A DNA stretch of 36,193 nt from Intestinibacillus sp964580155 (lineage in GTDB: Bacteria > Bacillota > Clostridia > Oscillospirales > Butyricicoccaceae). Below are positions 1-7,525 of this stretch, one piece after another. The notes under the pieces were generated by a model. That model was not told where the DNA came from, ran no database searches, and saw only the letters and a list, made by a program, of their open reading frames with translations. The stretch covers positions 1-36,193 of the forward strand of contig CAZOJP010000020.1 in NCBI GenBank assembly GCA_964580155.1. Direction: 5' to 3'. The number at the start of each line of letters is the position of its first letter. Position 1 is the first letter of the stretch. Both the position numbers and the translations under genes were made by a program.

Positions 1-1
1 C

Positions 2-226
2 ACTCCGTTCTTTAACAACTATCGTCCCCAGTTCTACTTCCGCACCACGGACGTTACCGGCGTAATCGATCTGCCGGAAGGCGTCGAGATGTGCATGCCT
101 GGCGACAACATCGAAATGGATGTTGAGCTCATCACCCCGATCGCAATCGAGGAAGGCCTGCGTTTCGCTATCCGTGAGGGTGGCCGTACGGTTGGTTCGG
201 GCGTCGTTATCAAGATTAACTCCTAA
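2..226 (+). CDS. tuf: Elongation factor Tu, C-terminal fragment (5' end outside window)
   Basis: The first 74 codons visible are the last part of EF-Tu, the GTPase that delivers aminoacyl-tRNA to the ribosome. The frame reads TPFFNNYRPQFYFRTTDVTG and ends in GGRTVGSGVVIKINS followed by TAA, which is the conserved domain III of bacterial EF-Tu. The start and the GTP-binding domain lie upstream of the window. The gene is closed by a strong intrinsic terminator 38 bases after the stop, so nothing downstream appears to be co-transcribed. In this group tuf normally follows fusA in the str operon; that cannot be checked here. Confidence 0.97.
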   Translation, partial: TPFFNNYRPQFYFRTTDVTGVIDLPEGVEMCMPGDNIEMDVELITPIAIEEGLRFAIREGGRTVGSGVVIKINS

Positions 227-263
227 GAGTTGCCTTTGATTGGGACATCCCAAACGCACACAA

Positions 264-295
264 AGCCCCGTCTGCTTGTCAGACGGGGCTTTTTT
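264..295 (+). terminator. Intrinsic terminator of tuf
   Basis: A perfect 10-bp stem (AGCCCCGTCT, 264-273, with AGACGGGGCT, 281-290) and a 7-base loop is followed by a run of T to 295. Confidence 0.93.
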
Positions 296-365
296 GCGCA
301 AAAGAAGGCAGACTGTCACCCTGCCGGGCGGCCGCCGCATAAGATGGCGCAAGGAGGGATGACAT

Positions 366-671
366 ATGAGCATTTGGCTCGAATGCGTAATCGGTATCTT
401 TGCGGCGACCGGACTGATTTGCATTTTGAAAGCAGTCTATGATATAATCTTCATAGGTTATTTTCGGATCAGCGGGAAGACAGAGCTGTTTCTGTACGCC
501 TGCGGCACAGACCCAAAAGCCGAGCGGCTCATTGCCACGGCGGCACAGATCAGACGGCTGTATTTGCCTGCGCTGGTCGTTGTTTTTATGGAAAACGGGG
601 AGGCGGACCCGGAGAAATTCAATTATGCCAAGGCGCTTTGCGCGCGGCGGCACATGGAATATATCGAATAG
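366..671 (+). CDS. Small membrane protein of unknown function
   Basis: A 101-residue protein not recognised as a named family. An AAGGAGGG ribosome binding site ends 7 bases before the ATG, so translation is well supported. The N-terminus (MSIWLECVIGIFAATGLICI, residues 1-20, continuing to about residue 31) is one hydrophobic segment, probably a membrane anchor. The remainder is a soluble domain with a hydrophobic beta-strand-like stretch LPALVVVF near residue 67 and a short acidic/basic tail. Its stop lies 13 bases before the recD2 start, so the two are probably co-translated, but no functional link is established. No clear promoter is seen between the tuf terminator and this gene. Confidence 0.75.
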   Translation: MSIWLECVIGIFAATGLICILKAVYDIIFIGYFRISGKTELFLYACGTDPKAERLIATAAQIRRLYLPALVVVFMENGEADPEKFNYAKALCARRHMEYIE

Positions 672-684
672 CGGTGGAGTAAAG

Positions 685-2916
685 ATGCAGGAAAGCGCGC
701 AATATTTTACAATGAGCGGCACGGTGGAGCAGGTCGTGTTTCAGAACACGGACAACGGCTATGCCGTGCTGCGCCTACTCACGGACAGCGGGGAAGAGGT
801 GACGGCGACCGGCTGCCTGCCCAACGTGGGTGTGGGCGAGGAGCTGACCCTGTGCGGGCAGTGGACGACCCATCCGAGCTACGGGGAGCAGTTCGCGGCG
901 GACACCTTTGAGCGCACCCTGCCCTCGACGGTGAGCGGCATCGCGGATTATCTGGGGTCCGGGCTGATTAAGGGCGTGGGCCCCAAGCTCGCGCGCAAAC
1001 TCGCGGAGCTGTTCGGGGAGGATACGTTCGACGTGCTCGCAAACGAGCCCGAGCGGATGACGCAGATCCGCGGCATCACCGAGCAAAAGGCGCGCGCCAT
1101 TCAGCGGCAGTTTCTCGAGCAGAGTGAAATGCGTCTGCTCATGGATTTTTTGACCGAAAATGGGCTGCCGCTGAGTCTGACTCCGCCGCTGTACAAGCGG
1201 CACGGCGGCGAGGCGATTGACGCTCTTACCGAAAACCCTTACCTGCTGTGCGATGATTATTACGAGGTGGATTTTCACACGGCCGACGGGCTCGCGCTTG
1301 CGCTCGGGCTGTCGCGCGTCAGTCCGGAGCGCGTCGATGCCGGGCTGCTCTACACGCTGACGTTCAACCTCGGCAACGGACACACCTTCATTCCGGTGGA
1401 AAAGCTGCTCGCGGCGACCTGCGGACTGCTCGCGGACGAGGAGCCCTTTGACGCAGCGCGCGCAGAGGAGGGGCTGGCGCGGCTTGAGAGCGAGGGACAG
1501 CTCGTGCGCGAGTTTATCTGCGGACGGGACGCGGTCTATCTGCGGCAGATGTACGAGGCCGAGGACTATCTTGCGCAAATGCTGCGCCGCATGGCGGAGC
1601 ACACTTACAGCTATGATTTTGACGTGGACGAGCTGCTCGCCGCGCTTGAAACCGATTCTGATGTCGCATATGCGCCGCTGCAGCGCGATGCGATTGCGGC
1701 GGCCGCCAAAAACGGTCTGGTCATCCTGACCGGCGGGCCGGGCACCGGCAAAACGACGACCGTGCGCGGCATGCTGCGCGTGTTTGAGGCGATCGGGCTG
1801 CGCGTGGAGCTGGCCGCGCCGACCGGCAGGGCGGCAAAGCGGCTGTCCGAGCTGTGCGGCATGGAAGCGCGCACGATTCACCGCCTGCTGGAGGCCGGAT
1901 ACGGCGCGGGCGGACATCTTGCGTTTCAGCGCGGCACAACCAATCCGCTGGACTGCGATGTTGTCGTGCTCGACGAGGTGTCGATGGTGGACATCGCGCT
2001 CATGCGTTCACTCGTGGAAGCGCTGCCCCATGGCGCGCGGCTCGTGCTCGTGGGCGACGCGGATCAGCTGCCGCCGGTGGGACCGGGCAACTTTTTGCGC
2101 GATACCATCGCGTCGGGCGTGGTGCCGACCATCCGCCTGACCGAGATTTTTCGGCAGGCGCAGCAAAGCGACATCGTCATGAACGCGCACGCGATCAACG
2201 AGGGACGGCAGCCCCATCCCTCGGGCAAGGACGGCGATTTTTTCCTGCTCAAAAAGGCCGATCCTGCCGAGGTCGTGCGCACGGTGTGCGAGCTGTGCCA
2301 CGACCGCCTGCCGCGCTATTACGGCATGGCGCCCTCGCAGATTCAGGTGCTTTCGCCTGCAAAACGGCAGGGCGCAGGCACGTTTGCGCTCAACCGCGCG
2401 CTGCAGGAAACGCTCAACCCCCCGACCGAGAGCAAGGCGGAAAAGCGCTTCGGGGACACGATTTTCCGCGAGGGCGACCGCGTCATGCAAATCCGCAACA
2501 ACTATGACATTCTGTGGGAGAGCGCGGACGGCAAAGACGCAGGCAGCGGCATGTTCAACGGAGACGTGGGGGAAATCGTGCAGATTTTCCCCGGGCAGGA
2601 ATGCCTGCTCGTTAAATTTGATGAAAAGATGGCGACCTATACCTTTGATATGCTCGGCGAGCTCGACCTTGCCTATGCGATGACCGTGCACAAGGCGCAG
2701 GGCAGCGAGTTTGACGCGGTCGTTGTCGCGCTGTCCTCGGGCGTGCCACGCCGCCTGCTGACGCGCAACATCCTCTACACCGCCATCACACGCGCCAGAC
2801 GGCTGCTCGTGCTCGTCGGTGCGCACGAGGTCGTGGCCTATATGGTCAACAACAACACCAAGGGCAAACGCTACAGCGCGCTGCGCGCACGGCTGACGCA
2901 GGAGGAAAACCCATGA
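685..2916 (+). CDS. recD2: ATP-dependent RecD2-type DNA helicase (SF1B, 5'-3')
   Basis: A 743-residue RecD2 helicase, the long RecD form that works without RecBC in DNA repair. The N-terminal domain has an OB-like segment and tandem helix-hairpin-helix motifs (GVGPKLARKL, IRGITEQKA). Walker A GGPGTGKTTT lies near residue 350, Walker B VVLDEVSMVD near 428, and the C-terminal motifs MTVHKAQGSEFD and YTAITRARR near 663 and 697. The frame is open further upstream (to 532), but the ATG at 685 has a GGTGGAG site just ahead, follows the preceding gene by 13 bases, and gives the family's usual N-terminus. The stop overlaps the ATG of a bridging mini-ORF (ATGA). Confidence 0.95.
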   Translation: MQESAQYFTMSGTVEQVVFQNTDNGYAVLRLLTDSGEEVTATGCLPNVGVGEELTLCGQWTTHPSYGEQFAADTFERTLPSTVSGIADYLGSGLIKGVGPKLARKLAELFGEDTFDVLANEPERMTQIRGITEQKARAIQRQFLEQSEMRLLMDFLTENGLPLSLTPPLYKRHGGEAIDALTENPYLLCDDYYEVDFHTADGLALALGLSRVSPERVDAGLLYTLTFNLGNGHTFIPVEKLLAATCGLLADEEPFDAARAEEGLARLESEGQLVREFICGRDAVYLRQMYEAEDYLAQMLRRMAEHTYSYDFDVDELLAALETDSDVAYAPLQRDAIAAAAKNGLVILTGGPGTGKTTTVRGMLRVFEAIGLRVELAAPTGRAAKRLSELCGMEARTIHRLLEAGYGAGGHLAFQRGTTNPLDCDVVVLDEVSMVDIALMRSLVEALPHGARLVLVGDADQLPPVGPGNFLRDTIASGVVPTIRLTEIFRQAQQSDIVMNAHAINEGRQPHPSGKDGDFFLLKKADPAEVVRTVCELCHDRLPRYYGMAPSQIQVLSPAKRQGAGTFALNRALQETLNPPTESKAEKRFGDTIFREGDRVMQIRNNYDILWESADGKDAGSGMFNGDVGEIVQIFPGQECLLVKFDEKMATYTFDMLGELDLAYAMTVHKAQGSEFDAVVVALSSGVPRRLLTRNILYTAITRARRLLVLVGAHEVVAYMVNNNTKGKRYSALRARLTQEENP

Positions 2917-2969
2917 GCATGCTCAGCACGCGCATCGCCCAAGCACCGCGAAAGGAGAATGGCCTGTGA
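2913..2969 (+). CDS. 18-residue bridging mini-ORF between recD2 and comF
   Basis: An 18-codon frame (MSMLSTRIAQAPRKENGL) starts at an ATG that overlaps the recD2 stop (ATGA) and ends at a TGA that overlaps the comF GTG start (GTGA). It has an AGGAGG ribosome binding site at 2900-2905, 7 bases upstream. Its first five residues, MSMLS, repeat the first five residues of ComF, because a 14-base segment (TGAGCATGCTCAGC) occurs at 2914 and again at 2967. It may be a translated coupling peptide or the leftover of a tandem duplication of the comF start. The sequence supports translation signals, not a function. Confidence 0.5.
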   Translation: MSMLSTRIAQAPRKENGL

Positions 2970-2978
2970 GCATGCTCA
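2914..2978. repeat. Two copies of a 12-bp palindrome spaced by 53 bp
   Basis: The self-complementary 12-mer TGAGCATGCTCA occurs at 2914-2925 and 2967-2978, each over a stop/start junction. With the following GC it forms a 14-base direct repeat. It could reflect a local duplication or a paired binding site. Confidence 0.7.
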
Positions 2979-3613
2979 GCCTCATTTTTCCCAAGCGCTG
3001 CGTGCTGTGCCGTGCACATCTGCCGCTTGTGGGGCAGGCGATGCTGTGCGCATCGTGCCAGACCGCGGTGCGACGCAGCTATCGGCATGTAGGCTGCGTG
3101 CGGGTGTGCGGTGCGGACGATGCGGCGGCGGCGCTGTACTATACCGATGCGGTGCGCCGCGCGCTGGTGCGCTATAAATTTCAGCATCAAAAGGGCTATG
3201 CGCGCTGGTTTGCGGCGCAGACCGCGCCCGTGCTCGCCGCACGGCTGGATCAGTGGCGGCCGGATGCGCTGACCTATGTGCCGACCGGCTGGCTGTCGCG
3301 CCGCACGCGCGGCTATGACCAGAGCGCGTATATCGCGCGGCTGCTCGGCGCGCAGCTTGGCATTCCGGTCGAGCCGCTGCTGCGCAAGCGCATATGGGCG
3401 CGCAAGCAGTCGCGGCTGCGCGGGGAGGACCGTGCGCGCAATGCAGCGCGCGCCTACTTGCTGCGTCCGCACGCCTGCGCGCAGGGAAAACGGCTGGTTT
3501 TGGTCGATGATGTGCTGACAAGCGGCGCTACGATGGCGGTTTGTGCGCAGCTGCTGCGCGATGCGGGCGCGGTGACCGTGTTCGCGCTCGCGGTGACAAA
3601 AACACCGGACTAG
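2966..3613 (+). CDS. comF: ComF family phosphoribosyltransferase-like protein
   Basis: A 215-residue ComFC-type protein. Two N-terminal Cys pairs (CVLC near residue 12 and CASC near 31) form the usual zinc ribbon. The C-terminal phosphoribosyltransferase fold carries the PRPP-binding signature VLVDDVLTSGAT near residue 175. In Bacillus and Haemophilus, ComF proteins are needed for DNA uptake during transformation; whether this organism is competent is unknown. The GTG start has an AAAGGAG site 8 bases upstream and overlaps the stop of a short upstream ORF, so translation is probably coupled. Pairing with recD2 places two DNA-processing genes in one unit. Confidence 0.9.
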   Translation: MSMLSLIFPKRCVLCRAHLPLVGQAMLCASCQTAVRRSYRHVGCVRVCGADDAAAALYYTDAVRRALVRYKFQHQKGYARWFAAQTAPVLAARLDQWRPDALTYVPTGWLSRRTRGYDQSAYIARLLGAQLGIPVEPLLRKRIWARKQSRLRGEDRARNAARAYLLRPHACAQGKRLVLVDDVLTSGATMAVCAQLLRDAGAVTVFALAVTKTPD

Positions 3614-3667
3614 ACGCGGTGGAAACTGTGAAATTCGATATTTTTTATGAAAATATGTGCCATATAC

Positions 3668-3695
3668 TTGCAAAATGAAATAAATCCGATATAAT
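3668..3695 (+). promoter_or_regulatory. SigA-type promoter for mreB
   Basis: TTGCAA at 3668-3673 and a perfect TATAAT at 3690-3695 with a 16-base spacer, about 75 bases before the mreB start, in an AT-rich intergenic stretch. Confidence 0.8.
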
Positions 3696-3769
3696 ATTGA
3701 TTAGTATGCCGCAAAGTAAAAATATTGTTCCATAAATCTCCATGCGTATAGATTGGTTGAGGTGTCAGA

Positions 3770-4789
3770 ATGAGTGATCTGGGTATTGATCTGGGTACCG
3801 CGTCGGTACTCGTTTATGTAAAAGGGAAGGGCATCGTGCTCAACGAGCCCTCGGTTGTTGCAGTGGACAAGCAGTCCGGCAAAATTTTATCGGTCGGTGC
3901 GGATGCGCAAAAGATGCTCGGCAGAACGCCGGGCAACATCGTTGCGATTCGTCCGCTGCGCGAGGGTGTCATCTCGGACTATGAGATGACCGAGCGCATG
4001 ATTAAGGAATTCATCCGCAAGGTGCTCGGTGCGCGTCTGTTTAAGCCCAATGTCGTCATGTGCGTGCCCTCGGTCATCACCGAGGTTGAAGAGCGCGCGG
4101 TCATCGATGCAGGCACGCAGGCGGGCGCGAAGCGCGTGTTTCTCGTGGAGGAGCCTGTCGCCGCGGCCATCGGCGCGGGAATCGACATCGCGGAGCCGAA
4201 CGGCAACATGATCGTGGATATCGGCGGCGGTACGACCGATGTTGCGGTGATTTCGCTCGGCGGCATCGTCGAATCCACCTCGATCAAAATCGCGGGCGAT
4301 AAGTTCGATGAGGCGATCGTCAAGTATATCCGCCGCAAGCACAACGTGCTCATCGGTGAGCGCACCGCGGAGGAAATTAAGAAGCAAGTCGGCTGTGTCT
4401 ATCCGCGCCCCGAGGAGGTCTCGCTTGAGATCAAGGGCCGCTGCCTGATGACCGGACTGCCGCGCGTGTTCACCGTCACCTCCACCGAGGTGCTCGAGGC
4501 ATTTGAAGAGGTCACCGCGCGCATCGTGGAAGCGATTCATGCCGTGATTGAGCGCACACCCCCCGAGCTCGTCGGCGATATTTCGACGAACGGCATCGTG
4601 ATGACCGGCGGCGGCGCGATGGTCTGGGGCTTTGACAAGCTCGTATCCTCCAAAACCGGCATCCCGACCCGTGTGGCGGACGACGCGGTTTCTTGCGTTG
4701 CCTACGGAACGGGCAACTGCCTGGACAATCTGGACGCGATGCAGGACGGCACGATGAACCTGTCCCGCCGCCGTCAGATGATGACCTGA
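3770..4789 (+). CDS. mreB: Rod shape-determining protein MreB/Mbl
   Basis: A 339-residue bacterial actin homologue that organises sidewall peptidoglycan synthesis on the inner face of the membrane. The actin-fold nucleotide-binding elements are present: phosphate 1 LGIDLGTASV at the N-terminus, phosphate 2 VDIGGGTTDVAVIS near residue 150, and the adenosine loop IVMTGGGAMVWG near residue 279. Full length for the family. The ATG follows a weak TTGAGGTG site. The gene has its own promoter and terminator and is not linked to mreC/mreD, an arrangement more like the mbl or mreBH copies of Firmicutes, so it may be one of several paralogues. Confidence 0.95.
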   Translation: MSDLGIDLGTASVLVYVKGKGIVLNEPSVVAVDKQSGKILSVGADAQKMLGRTPGNIVAIRPLREGVISDYEMTERMIKEFIRKVLGARLFKPNVVMCVPSVITEVEERAVIDAGTQAGAKRVFLVEEPVAAAIGAGIDIAEPNGNMIVDIGGGTTDVAVISLGGIVESTSIKIAGDKFDEAIVKYIRRKHNVLIGERTAEEIKKQVGCVYPRPEEVSLEIKGRCLMTGLPRVFTVTSTEVLEAFEEVTARIVEAIHAVIERTPPELVGDISTNGIVMTGGGAMVWGFDKLVSSKTGIPTRVADDAVSCVAYGTGNCLDNLDAMQDGTMNLSRRRQMMT

Positions 4790-4798
4790 TCCTTGGAA

Positions 4799-4833
4799 AA
4801 CCGGCTGAAACCTTGTGCTTTCAGCCGGTTTTT
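4799..4833 (+). terminator. Intrinsic terminator of mreB
   Basis: A 12-bp perfect stem (AACCGGCTGAAA at 4799-4810 with its complement at 4819-4830) followed by T residues to 4833. Confidence 0.92.
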
Positions 4834-4886
4834 GCATATCAGAATCCGCTTTCGCGCACACTAAGCGCGGAAAGGGGAAATGGCAC

Positions 4887-5546
4887 TTGATATTGCTGCG
4901 CAAGGTGTGTAAAACTTATGAAAAAGGCGATGTGTGCGCGCTGCGCGACATCGATCTGGAAATTTCACGGGGTGAGTATGTGTCGATTGTCGGGGCATCC
5001 GGCTCGGGAAAAACGACGATGATGCACATTCTGGGCTGTATGGACACGCCGACCGGCGGACAGTACATGCTCGGCGGACGGGATGTGGGCGCGCTGGGCG
5101 CGGACGCGCTCGCGCGGCTGCGGGGACGGGAGATCGGATTCGTTTTTCAGTCGTTTCGGCTGTCGTCCGATTTGACCGCGCTGCAAAATGTCGCGCTGCC
5201 GCTGCTGTTTCGCGGCGTGGCCCGCCGGGAGCGCGAGTGCGCCGCCGCCGCCGCGCTTGAACGGGTCGGGCTGGCGCACCGTATGCAGCATCGGCCGGAT
5301 ATGCTGTCCGGCGGACAGCAGCAGCGCGTCGCGATTGCACGCGCGGTGTGCGCGCAGCCTGCGGTGCTGCTTGCGGACGAGCCGACCGGCAATTTGGATC
5401 CGGCAGCGGCGCGCGAGGTGCTCGCGCTCTTTGATGAGATGCATGCCGCAGGGCACACGGTTGTGCTCATCACACACGACAGTACGGTTGCCGCGCGTGC
5501 GCATCGCCGCGTGACAATCGAGGAGGGCAGACTGACCGAGGGGTAG
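4887..5546 (+). CDS. ABC transporter ATP-binding protein, MacB/LolD type, without adjacent permease
   Basis: A 219-residue ATPase subunit. Walker A GASGSGKTTM lies near residue 36, Q-loop GFVFQSFRL near 85, signature LSGGQQQRVAIARA near 135, Walker B VLLADEPTGNLD near 156 and the H-loop ITHD near 192. The sequence matches the MacB/LolD/FtsE group used with FtsX-type permeases. No permease is encoded nearby, so its partner must be elsewhere or it is an orphan. The frame stays open back into the mreB terminator; the best start is the TTG at 4887, which has an AAAGGGG site 9 bases upstream and gives a normal N-terminus. The next gene begins 21 bases after its stop. Confidence 0.88.
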   Translation: MILLRKVCKTYEKGDVCALRDIDLEISRGEYVSIVGASGSGKTTMMHILGCMDTPTGGQYMLGGRDVGALGADALARLRGREIGFVFQSFRLSSDLTALQNVALPLLFRGVARRERECAAAAALERVGLAHRMQHRPDMLSGGQQQRVAIARAVCAQPAVLLADEPTGNLDPAAAREVLALFDEMHAAGHTVVLITHDSTVAARAHRRVTIEEGRLTEG

Positions 5547-5567
5547 TCTGCCGGGCAGGAGGACAAC

Positions 5568-6065
5568 ATGGCAACGATGATCAGACGGGATAAAGTGAAC
5601 TATTATTTGGATATGGCGCAGGTCGCGCTCGAGCGTGGCACCTGTCTGCGCCGCAATTTCGGCGCGGTCGTCGTCAAAAACGACAGCATCGTGTCAACCG
5701 GTTACACCGGTGCGCCACGCGGACGCGCCAACTGCATTGATCTGGGTGTGTGCATCCGGGAGAAAATGAACATTCCGCGCGGCACACGGTATGAATTTTG
5801 CCGCAGCGTGCACGCCGAGGCGAACGCCATCATCGCCGCCTCGCGCGAGCAGATGATCGGCGCGACGCTCTATCTGGTGGGGCGCGACATGAAAACCGGC
5901 GAAATCATGCACGATGCCAACTCGTGCACCATGTGCAAGCGCTTGATCATCAACGCAGGGATTGAGCGCGTGATCATCCGCCGCGATGCGGATACTTACG
6001 AGGAGATTCCGGTCGAGCAATGGGTCGAGCACGACGATATCCTGAGCGGAGAAAGCGGATATTGA
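5568..6065 (+). CDS. dCMP deaminase (ComEB-like)
   Basis: A 165-residue zinc-dependent deoxycytidylate deaminase that converts dCMP to dUMP for dTTP synthesis. The zinc and catalytic motif HAEANAI is near residue 84 and the second zinc motif CTMC near residue 125, with the typical GYTGAPRG segment between them and the N-terminus. An additional Cys pair region (CIDLGVC) resembles the extra zinc site of ComEB-type enzymes. An AGGAGG site lies 5 bases before the ATG. The gene follows the ABC ATPase closely and ends at a terminator, so the two are probably one transcript, without an obvious functional link. Confidence 0.93.
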   Translation: MATMIRRDKVNYYLDMAQVALERGTCLRRNFGAVVVKNDSIVSTGYTGAPRGRANCIDLGVCIREKMNIPRGTRYEFCRSVHAEANAIIAASREQMIGATLYLVGRDMKTGEIMHDANSCTMCKRLIINAGIERVIIRRDADTYEEIPVEQWVEHDDILSGESGY

Positions 6066-6071
6066 CGTAAA

Positions 6072-6104
6072 AAAAGCGCTGCATCCATCAGATGCGGCGC
6101 TTTT
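6072..6104 (+). terminator. Intrinsic terminator after the dCMP deaminase gene
   Basis: AAAAGCGCTGCATC at 6072-6085 pairs with GATGCGGCGCTTTT at 6091-6104 (one G-T pair) around a 5-base loop, ending in TTTT. Confidence 0.87.
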
Positions 6105-6146
6105 CACCAAACGGCTTGCGCCGCAACGAGAGAGGAGTGCAAAACG

Positions 6147-7181
6147 ATGAAACGGAGAAAAATCATGCGGAGAGTGCTTGCGCTGATGCTGTGCGCGGGC
6201 GGTGGCGGCAGCCCTGCGGCGAAGGAGGAGCCGCGCGTGATTTATCTGGCAGGCGGCTGCTTTTGGGGACTGGAAAAGCTCATGCAGTCCATTCCCGGTG
6301 TGCTTGATGCGGTCAGCGGCTATGCCAACGGCACAGGCGCGCAGGACGCGCAGTATGAACGCGTTCTGCGCGGCGATACCGGCTTTCGCGAGACTGTGCG
6401 CGTGACCTATGACCCGGGCAAGGTCAGTCTGGATGCCCTCCTGCTCGCGTATTTCCATGTGATCGACCCGACGGTCAAAAACCGGCAGGGCAATGATTGG
6501 GGCACGCAGTACCAGACGGGCGTGTATTACGCGGACGAGCAAGCAAAGGCGACGGTGGAGCGCATTGCGGCGATCGAACGGAGCCGCACGGCGCGGTTTG
6601 CGGTTGAAATCAAGCCGCTGGAAAACTTCTACCCTGCGGAGGAATACCACCAAAACTACTTGGATAAGAACCCGGGCGGCTACTGTCACATTCCGCGCAG
6701 TGAAATCGAGCGGTTTTCCAAGCTGCGCATCGATCCGGGCGATTACCGCAGGCCCACGGACGAGGTTCTCCGCAGCAGACTGACCGCGGAGCAGTACGAG
6801 GTGACGCAAAACAGTGCGACCGAGCGGCCGTTCGCAAACGCCTACTGGGACGCGCGCGGGCAAGGCATCTACGTCGATGTTGTGACCGGAGAGCCGCTTT
6901 TTTCGTCGCAGGAGAAGTACGACAGCGCGTGCGGCTGGCCGTCCTTCTCCGCGCCGATTGAAGAGCCGTCCATTGTGCCCAAAACCGACACCTCGCACGG
7001 TATGCTGCGCACCGAAGTCCGCAGCCGCGCCGGGGATTCGCACCTTGGGCACGTGTTTGAGGGCGATCCGGAATCCCCCACGGGCACGCGCTACTGCATC
7101 AACAGTGCGTCGCTGCGCTTCGTGCCATATGAGGAAATGGACGCGCAGGGCTACGGATATTTGCGCGATTTGTTTGAATAA
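6147..7181 (+). CDS. msrAB: Fused peptide methionine sulfoxide reductase MsrA-MsrB, probably exported
   Basis: A 344-residue two-domain enzyme that reduces both epimers of methionine sulfoxide in proteins. The MsrA domain (about residues 28-185) has the catalytic GGCFWG motif and a GGYCHIP segment near its end. The MsrB domain (about 205-335) has CGWPSFSAPI, the GHVFEGDP segment and the catalytic Cys in RYCINSASL; the two CxxC zinc pairs of many MsrBs are not present. The N-terminus is basic then hydrophobic (MKRRKIMRRVLALMLCAGGG), resembling a signal or lipoprotein leader, but the residue before the Cys is Leu, so it is not a good lipobox. A GAGGAG site precedes the ATG at 6147; the ATG at 6165 is a possible alternative. 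Confidence 0.94.
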   Translation: MKRRKIMRRVLALMLCAGGGGSPAAKEEPRVIYLAGGCFWGLEKLMQSIPGVLDAVSGYANGTGAQDAQYERVLRGDTGFRETVRVTYDPGKVSLDALLLAYFHVIDPTVKNRQGNDWGTQYQTGVYYADEQAKATVERIAAIERSRTARFAVEIKPLENFYPAEEYHQNYLDKNPGGYCHIPRSEIERFSKLRIDPGDYRRPTDEVLRSRLTAEQYEVTQNSATERPFANAYWDARGQGIYVDVVTGEPLFSSQEKYDSACGWPSFSAPIEEPSIVPKTDTSHGMLRTEVRSRAGDSHLGHVFEGDPESPTGTRYCINSASLRFVPYEEMDAQGYGYLRDLFE

Positions 7182-7186
7182 GCTGA

Positions 7187-7221
7187 AAAAAACACGCTAT
7201 CAAGCTGATAGCGTGTTTTTT
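7187..7221. terminator. Bidirectional terminator between msrAB and rpsR
   Basis: ACACGCTATCA (7192-7202) pairs with TGATAGCGTGT (7206-7216) around a 3-base loop, with A residues on the left and T residues on the right, so it can serve both convergent genes. Confidence 0.9.
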
Positions 7222-7225
7222 GTAG

Positions 7226-7495
7226 TTATTCCGCGGTGAACGGCAGCAGCGCGATGTGACGCGCACGCTTGATGGCCTCGGTCAGCTGACGCTGATGCTT
7301 GGCACAGGTACCGGTCATACGACGGGGCAGGATCTTGCCGCGCTCAGACATGTACTTCTTGAGCTTGAAAGAATCCTTATAATCGATCTGGTCAACCTTG
7401 TCTACACAGAAGGTGCAAACCTTTCTGCGACGACGGCCACCGCCACGGCGATCTCCGCGATCCGGACGGGGGGTATATTCATTTCTTTCTTCCAT
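7226..7495 (-). CDS. rpsR: 30S ribosomal protein S18
   Basis: An 89-residue S18, a small-subunit protein that sits next to S6 on the platform. The conserved core KVCTFCVDKVDQIDYKD and the ILPRRMTGTCAKHQRQLT segment are clear. The CxxC and further Cys residues mark the zinc-binding form of S18. An AAGGAGG site lies upstream of the ATG with a 10-base spacing. It is the last gene of the rpsF-ssb-rpsR unit and ends at a shared bidirectional terminator. The Arg-rich N-terminal extension (RRGGGRRRR) is common in Firmicutes. Confidence 0.97.
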   Translation of the reverse strand: MEERNEYTPRPDRGDRRGGGRRRRKVCTFCVDKVDQIDYKDSFKLKKYMSERGKILPRRMTGTCAKHQRQLTEAIKRARHIALLPFTAE

Positions 7496-7525
7496 TGCCT
7501 AAAAACCTCCTTCTTTATTGTGGAT

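Noticed and set aside
532..684. N-terminal extension of recD2 to an ATG at 532
   Set aside because: It overlaps the small membrane gene in another frame and has no ribosome binding site; the ATG at 685 does.
775..1917. Long minus-strand open frame (380 codons) inside recD2
   Set aside because: It is antisense to a well-supported helicase, has no ribosome binding site and encodes low-complexity Arg/Gln/His-rich sequence typical of GC-rich shadow frames.
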